Source: Pelagicoccus sp. SDUM812002 (GTDB taxonomy: Bacteria > Verrucomicrobiota > Verrucomicrobiia > Opitutales > Opitutaceae). From it: 64,000 nt of DNA. Below the pieces are notes generated by a model, which did not search any database, was not told where the DNA came from, and saw only the letters and a list, made by a program, of their open reading frames with translations. A program made the translations under genes and the position numbers. The stretch lies in NCBI RefSeq assembly GCF_031127835.1, contig NZ_JARXHX010000011.1, positions 62,001 through 126,000 of the forward strand, in the 5' to 3' direction. Of this stretch, positions 59,131 through 64,000 are shown piece by piece (within the stretch, counting starts at the first letter, position 1; each line of letters opens with the position of its first letter).

Positions 59131-59465
59131 TATTTCGAATCCATCGACCTGCAGAGGAGCAACAAGAAATTACCAGCTACGGTTCAGATTCTGAATTCAA
59201 ACACAATGCCAACAAATATGGTCAAATAACATTTTATGTAATCCGTCTATTACGCCTTTGAGATGAAAAACGATCTGTGTTTTAAATTCCCTATCCCATA
59301 CTTTTATCCAATCTAAAACGCTTACAATCACTTTACCCCACCCATTCTAGCTCGCCCCAAATTACTCGATTGCCAAAACGAAGGAAAACTTTAAATAAAA
59401 CCCACAACCTAACTACCAAATGGGCCCACACCATAGACCACTTAAAAATCAATTTCTAAATTTAA
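59131..59465. other. AT-rich spacer before the HNH gene
   Basis: No intact gene. The stretch is clearly AT-richer than the core genes on either side and probably includes the HNH promoter. Confidence 0.45.
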
Positions 59466-60242
59466 ATGGCTAATACACCCCGCAAGAACTGGACGCGCGA
59501 CGAACTAATCATTGCAATGAACCTGTACACACAACTTAGCTTCGGTCAGTTCAGCTCTACTAATAAATTCATTAAACTCGTCGCAGAGAAAATGGAGAGA
59601 TCTCCAGCGTCTCTTTCCATGAAACTCTGCAACCTAGCCAGCTTTGATCGAGTTCATCAACAAAGAGGAGTATCAGGCCTGAAAGGAGCAAGTCGGCAGG
59701 ACGCCGCGATCTGGGCAGAATTCGAATCCAACTGGGACGTTCTTGCCCTATTGAGCCAAGAACGATTCGATGAACTCGTAGAAGGTGAACAATTGCCGTA
59801 CTCCGTTATCGAAGATTTCAACAAACCAGATTTCGAAACTGATCGAGTCGCTTCAGCAAAACAACGTCGCGGCCATTCATTCTTCAGCAGGGCTGTAAAA
59901 GTCAGCTACCACTACACCTGCTGTATGACGGGCAATCCGATTTCAATACTGCTCACAGCCAGCCATATTGTCCCCTGGAAGGATTCTAAGAAAAACAGAC
60001 TCAACCCCTCCAATGGCCTCTGCCTCGCCAAAACCCAAGACACTGCGTTCGACCGAGGCCTAATAACGCTCGACGAAAAACTCCGCGTCGTCCTCTCCAA
60101 GCGCATCCGCGAGTACGTGACACTGGAAACCATTCGCGACAACTTCCAACGCTACGAAGGCAAACCCATCACCCTCCCCCACCGCTTCCAACCCGACCAA
60201 CAATTCCTCGCCTACCACCGCGAGAAGATCTTCGTAGCTTAA
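59466..60242 (+). CDS. HNH endonuclease
   Basis: A 258-residue protein. The N-terminal ~70 residues (WTRDELIIAMNLYTQLSFGQ, SPASLSMKLCNLASFD) are a helical DNA-recognition-like domain found in McrA-type/restriction HNH proteins. The nuclease part has YHYTCCMTG (149-156), TASHIVPWKDSKKNRLNPSN (164-183) with His167 as the likely catalytic His and an Asn in NPSNGLCL, and QDTAFDRGLITLDE (191-204). The end, EGKPITLPHRFQPDQQFLAY plus HREKIFVA, recurs as remnants at 54760, 61449 and 63615. It likely cuts foreign or modified DNA. No adjacent methylase is present. Confidence 0.87.
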   Translation: MANTPRKNWTRDELIIAMNLYTQLSFGQFSSTNKFIKLVAEKMERSPASLSMKLCNLASFDRVHQQRGVSGLKGASRQDAAIWAEFESNWDVLALLSQERFDELVEGEQLPYSVIEDFNKPDFETDRVASAKQRRGHSFFSRAVKVSYHYTCCMTGNPISILLTASHIVPWKDSKKNRLNPSNGLCLAKTQDTAFDRGLITLDEKLRVVLSKRIREYVTLETIRDNFQRYEGKPITLPHRFQPDQQFLAYHREKIFVA

Positions 60243-60279
60243 ATCTGAAAGTCCAACTCCTCTACTTCTTTCGACTTTT

Positions 60280-61170
60280 GTGAACCTTACAGCATTCTTA
60301 TATTTAGCCGTCTACCTAGCAGTCTTCTTCGGGGGATTTGTTTTGGTGATCAAAATCAGAAAAAGATTCAAAAAACGGCGGCCGCCGCTCGAATTTGAAT
60401 ACATCCGAAGCCCCGGAGATTCCCTTGAAGAGAGAATCGGGCAGAAAAACGAGAAGCTACCAAATCTCCTCATACTCGGCTTGCTCGTCCCATTCACCGC
60501 TTTCCTAATCGCCTTCGCCACAATCTATATCCTCTATCCCACCGCTACCGGCATCTTCTGGATTCCCGTTTGTTCATTGGCTGCCCTTGCGGGCTTCGGA
60601 CTCTCCTTTCGAGTTCTCATCAATGCCTTTCAAGAGCTAGCGAATCTGGAACTAGGGCTCGAAGGTGAAAGAATCGTAGCGAACTCCCTCAAACCCATCG
60701 AACGAGAAGGTTGGTGGGTTTTTCACGACGTTCCCGCATCAAACAACGGAGAGAAGTTCAACCTCGATCACGTGGCGATCGGCCCTTCCGGCATCGCCCT
60801 GATCGAAACGAAAACCCGCAGCAAAAGAAAAGCCATCGGCAACCGAAAAGATCACGTCGTCACGTTTGACGGACGAAAGCTGACGTGGCCATGGGGAGTC
60901 TCGACCTCGGAACTGGAACAGCTCAAACGTCAACGCAAGTGGCTTGAAAACTGGATACAAGATCGAACCGGCAAAAGCATCACGATCCTTCCCATACTGA
61001 CGATCCCCGGCTGGTGGATTGAAAGCAGCAACCCCAAAGCCCGAACCAGAGTTGTGAATCACAAAACCCTCTGCTCCGCCGTCAGAGGAAATAACAAGAG
61101 AACCCTCGACGACGAAACCATCGACCTTTTCTCCCGACAACTGGAGTCGCTCTGCCTCCTAAAAAAGTAA
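60280..61170 (+). CDS. NERD-domain membrane protein
   Basis: A 296-residue protein. One N-terminal membrane segment (LAVYLAVFFGGFVLVIKI) is followed by two more at about 65-85 and 90-115, then a C-terminal nuclease-related (NERD) domain: ELGLEGERIVANSLK, FNLDHVAIGPSGIALIETKT (with the Asp...Glu-x-Lys core of PD-(D/E)XK-like folds) and IGNRKDHVVTFDGRKLTWPW. It starts at a GTG 37 bases after the HNH stop and may be co-transcribed with it. NERD proteins occur in stress and defence contexts; the function is unproved. Confidence 0.82.
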   Translation: MNLTAFLYLAVYLAVFFGGFVLVIKIRKRFKKRRPPLEFEYIRSPGDSLEERIGQKNEKLPNLLILGLLVPFTAFLIAFATIYILYPTATGIFWIPVCSLAALAGFGLSFRVLINAFQELANLELGLEGERIVANSLKPIEREGWWVFHDVPASNNGEKFNLDHVAIGPSGIALIETKTRSKRKAIGNRKDHVVTFDGRKLTWPWGVSTSELEQLKRQRKWLENWIQDRTGKSITILPILTIPGWWIESSNPKARTRVVNHKTLCSAVRGNNKRTLDDETIDLFSRQLESLCLLKK

Positions 61171-61321
61171 GGCAAACCCGATTCGGTGTGGATTGTGGTT
61201 AAAAGTGTAGTTGTGGTTGAAAGTGTCAATCCTTACTCCTTGCGGTAGCGATCTGTCGGCGAACAATCGCCGTTCCCTATTAACGCTTCGAAGGAAGGGG
61301 CTTTCAGCGAGTCAGATCAAA
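61171..61321. other. intergenic stretch after the NERD gene
   Basis: No gene. It contains two similar GTGG..GTTGAAAGTG-like stretches near 61190-61225. The two periodic repeats and an HNH-tail remnant follow. Confidence 0.4.
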
Positions 61322-61350
61322 TCCGTGCTTATCCGTGCGAATCCGTGGTT
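61322..61350. repeat. three-unit TCCGTG-type intergenic repeat, copy 3
   Basis: Units TCCGTG begin at 61322, 61332 and 61342, ending GGTT. It is a variant of the TTCGTG repeats at 48778 and 56761 with the same three-unit layout. Confidence 0.65.
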
Positions 61351-61390
61351 ACAAAAAACCCGACCCGACCAATCCCCCAACACTGCAGGA

Positions 61391-61420
61391 TCCTCTGCGA
61401 ACTCAGCGAACCCTGCGGTT
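61391..61420. repeat. second ten-base periodic repeat
   Basis: Three adjoining 10-base units (61391, 61401, 61411) share CTNNGCGA or CTGCGG cores and end GGTT followed by eight A. It resembles the TCCGTG repeat 40 bases upstream in layout but not in core sequence. Confidence 0.5.
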
Positions 61421-61448
61421 AAAAAAAAGCACCAACCCAACGCGCCAA

Positions 61449-61533
61449 GCTACTCGCAAACATCAAAGACACCGATTCAACCCCGACCCGCAATTTCTCG
61501 ACTACCACCGCGAACACGTATTCGTAGCTTAAA
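61449..61533 (+). pseudogene. remnant of an HNH endonuclease 3' end
   Basis: 61471-61533 aligns without gaps to 60181-60243, the end of the intact HNH gene, at 51 of 63 positions by my count. It reads HRFNPDPQFLDYHREHVFVA and stop. Similarity fades upstream towards 61449, and no nuclease core precedes it. Confidence 0.75.
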
Positions 61534-61627
61534 ACGCAGGGACGGAAGTCTTCGCCTCTTCCCTCACAAGCTCAAAAGCTTTCGCCGCAGAAATCGCATC
61601 AATCGAATAGATCATCAGTTGTTTCAC
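61529..61627 (-). CDS. very short reading frame, doubtful
   Basis: A 32-codon frame from a GTG, ending KAFELVREEAKTSVPAF. It looks protein-like, but it is tiny and its stop overlaps the end of the HNH remnant on the other strand. Possibly the tail of a lost gene. Confidence 0.15.
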   Translation of the reverse strand: MKQLMIYSIDAISAAKAFELVREEAKTSVPAF

Positions 61628-61807
61628 GATCTAGCTAAAGAACGCAACGCGCCCTTCTCCACCGCTATCGCCCACATATCCCAAAGAGCTGTTCGGCATA
61701 CAAAGAAAACATACGACTGACAAACTCAAAGCAAAGCTTGCAGAGGGAACCGTAACGGTTTCTAGTTGACAAAAGTTGACACGCACCCCTTGTCACCGAG
61801 CTGCTCA
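61628..61807. other. leader region of the Xre-ImmA gene
   Basis: No gene recognised. TTGACA occurs at about 61767 and again at 61776, close before the ATG at 61808; one could be a -35 element or part of a regulator site. Confidence 0.3.
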
Positions 61808-62953
61808 ATGGAAAAGACCCTTAACCAAGACGCGATCCAACAGAAGTGCGACGAACTCGGGCTAAGCCAAAGTTCAATCGCTTCTCAATTGGGCGTAACT
61901 CGAGCCGCTGTTTCGAAGTGGTTCAAAGACCAATCGTTCCCACGACCGGCTGAGCTCATGAAGCTGGGCCGGCTCCTCAACCTCAAGCACAACGAACTCA
62001 CAAGCGCTTCTCTGATGGTAAAGGAACCCCTTGTTGCATTTCGAAAACGCGGAACTGGTGTCACAACCGAGAAGCACATCGAAAGAGCAAAGGATATGGG
62101 CTACTTGCTTCGCCCCTTAGTCGAGTACTTAGACTTCGACCCATTCCTTGGCCCCGCTTCTCTCAAGAATCCCAGCACGAACTACCGCTACATGCAGGAA
62201 CTCGTCGCCAAAATTCGACGCGATCTCAACGTCAGCGAAGACGCTCCCATCGAATTTGAAGATCTAATTGGCATGTTCCACGACTACCAGGCTGTCATAA
62301 TCCCGACACTCTGGGGCGAAAAGTCGAAACACGAAAATGCCCTGCACATTCACCTGCCCGATTCGAAGACGACCTGGATCTATCTCAATCTCGACGTTCA
62401 AATCCACGACTTCAAATTCTGGATGGCCCATGAGCTCGGTCACGTGCTGACAATCGACCTCCTCGAAAACAACAAGCTCGAAGAAGCTGAAAACTTCGCC
62501 GACACCTTCGCCGGTACTTTGCTTTTCCCAGAAGGAGCAGCTGAAAAAGCCTACGATTCCTATAGCAATCGAAGATCAGAAAGTGGTCGCTTGAACGCCC
62601 TTTGCGAATACGCGAAAAAATACGCAATCTCGCCTTACTCAGTATATTTGGAAATTGAAAAATACGCCAAAGAACACGACAAGACTTTCACCGAAGTCCC
62701 GCCATACTCTCTGCATCAACGGCGTACCCAATTCAGCAAAGGCTACAAACTACTGAGTGCGGCATTCTTCGATGATAAGACGCCAAGTGCCGACCACTTC
62801 ATGAGAGTCGCCCAGGAGAGCTTTGGCACCAACATCTACAAAGCTCTTGGGAGCTACATAAAAGAAAAGGGTCCAAGCTCTTCGCTCGTTGCCAGCCTCC
62901 TTAGCGTCAGCCCCATGGATGGACGGGCGTATTGTGAAGCCCTAGCCCAGTAA
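61808..62953 (+). CDS. Xre-type HTH / ImmA-IrrE metallopeptidase fusion
   Basis: A 381-residue protein. Residues 7-65 are a Cro/C1-type helix-turn-helix (LGLSQSSIASQLGVTRAAVS, KWFKDQSFPRPAELMKLGRL). The middle and C-terminal part is a COG2856 (ImmA/IrrE) zinc peptidase with HELGH at 208-212 and the third ligand in EAENFADTFAGTLLFPE (Glu228). Such fusions act as phage repressor-type regulators, stress regulators, or antitoxin/toxin parts that sense or cleave a partner. The ATG at 61808 is chosen over 61766 because the domain starts there. The PIN gene follows after 10 bases, so this is one operon. Confidence 0.88.
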   Translation: MEKTLNQDAIQQKCDELGLSQSSIASQLGVTRAAVSKWFKDQSFPRPAELMKLGRLLNLKHNELTSASLMVKEPLVAFRKRGTGVTTEKHIERAKDMGYLLRPLVEYLDFDPFLGPASLKNPSTNYRYMQELVAKIRRDLNVSEDAPIEFEDLIGMFHDYQAVIIPTLWGEKSKHENALHIHLPDSKTTWIYLNLDVQIHDFKFWMAHELGHVLTIDLLENNKLEEAENFADTFAGTLLFPEGAAEKAYDSYSNRRSESGRLNALCEYAKKYAISPYSVYLEIEKYAKEHDKTFTEVPPYSLHQRRTQFSKGYKLLSAAFFDDKTPSADHFMRVAQESFGTNIYKALGSYIKEKGPSSSLVASLLSVSPMDGRAYCEALAQ

Positions 62954-62963
62954 TCCAAGTTTA

Positions 62964-63548
62964 ATGGCACAGACGAAGATATTGGTGGATTCCAATAGCT
63001 ACTTTCGCCTAGCGCAAAATATCCACCCACTTCTTTGCGTACCTTTCGGCAAAAAAAACGTCACCCTCTATGTGCATTCGGAACTCAATAAAGAGTTTCG
63101 ATCAAACTCCCGACTACAAAACAAATTCCATTGGGTTTCGGATTCTGAATACGCCAACAACCGCACTCGATCTATATCGCTGAGCAATCAGCAAAAACAA
63201 GATATCGAAGAAACCTTCGATTACATGTGGCAATACGCCAAAGAGGCATTCCATCAAACCCGCGGTAAGGGACCCGCTCCCGTCGACACACGAATTTTAG
63301 CAACAGCTCTCGTTTTAGGAATCCAAGTCGTCACCGACGACCAGGACATGATTGAGCTAGCCGAAGAGTACGGAGTTAAGCAACTCACCAGCCTCGCTCT
63401 AATGAAACTGATGCTCGACGAAGGCCGAGTGAAACTAGCGGATATCCAACGTGTCGTAGCCCAATGGCAATACGACAACGACACACCCTACAAAAACTGG
63501 AATTCTGAATACGAAGAGCTATTCAAATCAAAGCCCCCAACGCACTGA
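62964..63548 (+). CDS. PIN-domain ribonuclease-like protein
   Basis: A 194-residue protein with the PIN active-site layout: Asp9 in KILVDSNSYFRLA, a Glu in VHSELNKEF (40), Asp108 in PVDTRILATALVLG and Asp125/126 in VVTDDQDMIELA. PIN toxins cut RNA using Mg2+ held by these acids. It is longer than VapC-type toxins (~130 residues). The gene follows the Xre-ImmA gene with a 10-base gap. Together they look like a toxin-antitoxin or defence pair in which the HTH-peptidase controls the nuclease. Confidence 0.8.
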   Translation: MAQTKILVDSNSYFRLAQNIHPLLCVPFGKKNVTLYVHSELNKEFRSNSRLQNKFHWVSDSEYANNRTRSISLSNQQKQDIEETFDYMWQYAKEAFHQTRGKGPAPVDTRILATALVLGIQVVTDDQDMIELAEEYGVKQLTSLALMKLMLDEGRVKLADIQRVVAQWQYDNDTPYKNWNSEYEELFKSKPPTH

Positions 63549-63614
63549 ATCGGAACCTTGATACGCTTGAAAGGTAGAATAAAAGGGTCAATCCACTACC
63601 CTTGTCATCGAAAC

Positions 63615-63772
63615 TGAATACGATGCTGGAAAACTTCCTCCAATACGAAGGCAAGCCCATCACCCTCCCCCATCACTTCAACCCCGACCCCAAATTGTTT
63701 CGTCACCTAGTTCCTCAAGTGTCACTTCGTTCGGTAGTAGACTACCACCGAGAAAACGTCTTTGTCGCTTAG
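63615..63772 (+). pseudogene. remnant of an HNH endonuclease 3' end with 42-base insertion
   Basis: Reads NFLQYEGKPITLPHHFNPDP (about 63632-63691) then, after ~42 extra bases, DYHRENVFVA and stop (63740-63772), matching the C-terminus of the HNH gene at 59466. The insertion keeps frame and carries the motif copy at 63710-63736. No upstream nuclease domain is present, though similarity may extend back to about 63615 with a one-base shift. Short open frame from ATG 63623, but a functional product is unlikely. Confidence 0.72.
63710..63736. repeat. dispersed TCAA..TCGCTTCG motif, copy B
   Basis: GTTCCTCAAGTGTCACTTCG (63710-63729) lies inside the insertion that splits the third HNH tail. Compare 54664 and 63829. 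Confidence 0.4.
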
Positions 63773-63804
63773 TCAGTGAATACCTTAGCTCTCATCTGTG
63801 CCCG

Positions 63805-63820
63805 CTGAACAATTGTTCAG
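63805..63820. promoter_or_regulatory. perfect 16-bp palindrome (possible operator)
   Basis: CTGAACAATTGTTCAG is fully self-complementary. The core GAAC-N4-GTTC matches the layout of LexA-type and several HTH-repressor sites. No gene starts close downstream in either direction within the window, so it may be a relic operator. Confidence 0.35.
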
Positions 63821-63828
63821 GCGCTACA

Positions 63829-63876
63829 CTTCTCAAGTTTCGCCACTTCGCTCCTCCGTAATGGCCGAGGAGCGAA
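63829..63876. repeat. dispersed motif copy C with adjoining 10-bp hairpin
   Basis: TTCTCAAGTTTCGCCACTTCG (first 20 bases: 63830-63849) belongs to the same motif family as 54664 and 63710. It overlaps the left arm of a perfect stem TTCGCTCCTC/GAGGAGCGAA (63847-63856 with 63867-63876). On the complement the hairpin follows the adenylate kinase stop by about 33 bases and may serve as its terminator, though it has no T run after it. Confidence 0.4.
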
Positions 63877-63909
63877 CCAACAGAACCGTCATTAAAAAAC
63901 AGATACACG

Positions 63910-64000
63910 CTAAGGAGCGTGGGAAGTATCTTCCATGGCGGCCGATATTCGCGCCGACACCTCTTCGAAGCTGCCTTTGCCGTCGATCTGCGCCACGCCG
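63910..64000 (-). CDS. adk: adenylate kinase, C-terminal end (partial)
   Basis: The complement strand enters the window in an open frame reading GVAQIDGKGSFEEVSARISA and ends with stop at 63910-63912. The D-G-x-G-S-x-E-E-V-x-x-R-I pattern is the usual last helix region of adenylate kinases (typical end: VDGTGSIEEV). Only 29 residues are visible, so the call rests on that motif. It would mark the return to core chromosome after the accessory island. Confidence 0.5.
   Translation of the reverse strand, partial: GVAQIDGKGSFEEVSARISAAMEDTSHAP

Noticed and set aside
63623-63772. 49-codon small gene
   Set aside because: It is explained by the HNH C-terminal remnant with an insertion; no nuclease core.

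Overview
The window looks like a chromosomal segment of a Verrucomicrobiota bacterium, most likely of the Opitutae (Puniceicoccales/Opitutales, Pelagicoccus-like). This is inferred from content, not from a marker gene. The clues are a fused membrane-bound dehydrogenase/HEAT/haem-c protein of the kind expanded in PVC bacteria, Tat-exported sugar-isomerase-like TIM barrels, a very large alpha-2-macroglobulin, an alpha-L-fucosidase, a Rho factor with a long Lys/Ala and Asn/Gln/Gly-rich N-terminus, and a two-domain ThyX in place of ThyA. No rRNA, CRISPR array, transposase or prophage is visible.

Layout. 1-5 kb: start of mqo, a pyroglutamyl-peptidase/Crp-type regulator pair, a decayed nitronate monooxygenase, a small DMT-type transporter, an arylamine N-acetyltransferase and a secreted beta-helix protein. 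5-8 kb: valS with a clear terminator. 8-20 kb: a secreted/periplasmic block with two convergent Tat TIM-barrel proteins, the 1119-residue dehydrogenase/HEAT/haem-c protein and a 1991-residue alpha-2-macroglobulin. 20-31 kb: glnD, pilT and pilB (type IV pilus ATPases), rho, coaE and a ComEC-type channel; the pilus motors and ComEC could serve DNA uptake, but other competence genes are not here. 31-37 kb: a coiled-coil protein, two overlapping DUF3857/transglutaminase proteins (one apparently catalytically dead), a lysine-rich secreted protein and thyX.

37.5-51.2 kb: one long complement-strand operon, nuoB-C-D-E-F-G-H-I-J-K-L-M-N, encoding all of respiratory complex I except nuoA. It ends in a strong terminator and is preceded by two identical 11-bp boxes 20 bp apart. 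tRNA-Ser(GGA) lies just beyond. 52-58 kb: an outer-membrane beta-barrel, a GH29 fucosidase, a divergent pair of paralogous phosphoribosyltransferases, a DUF1456 protein and a membrane-anchored transglutaminase.

58.5-63.8 kb is an accessory, partly AT-rich island. It holds small unrecognised genes, an HNH endonuclease, a NERD-domain membrane protein, and a two-gene Xre-ImmA/PIN unit that looks like a toxin-antitoxin or defence module. The most unusual observation is that the 3' end of the HNH gene recurs as orphan, decayed tails after the NERD gene, after the PIN gene, and about 5 kb to the left beside the fucosidase gene. The window ends in what appears to be the 3' end of adenylate kinase. 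Several short dispersed intergenic repeats accompany these tails.
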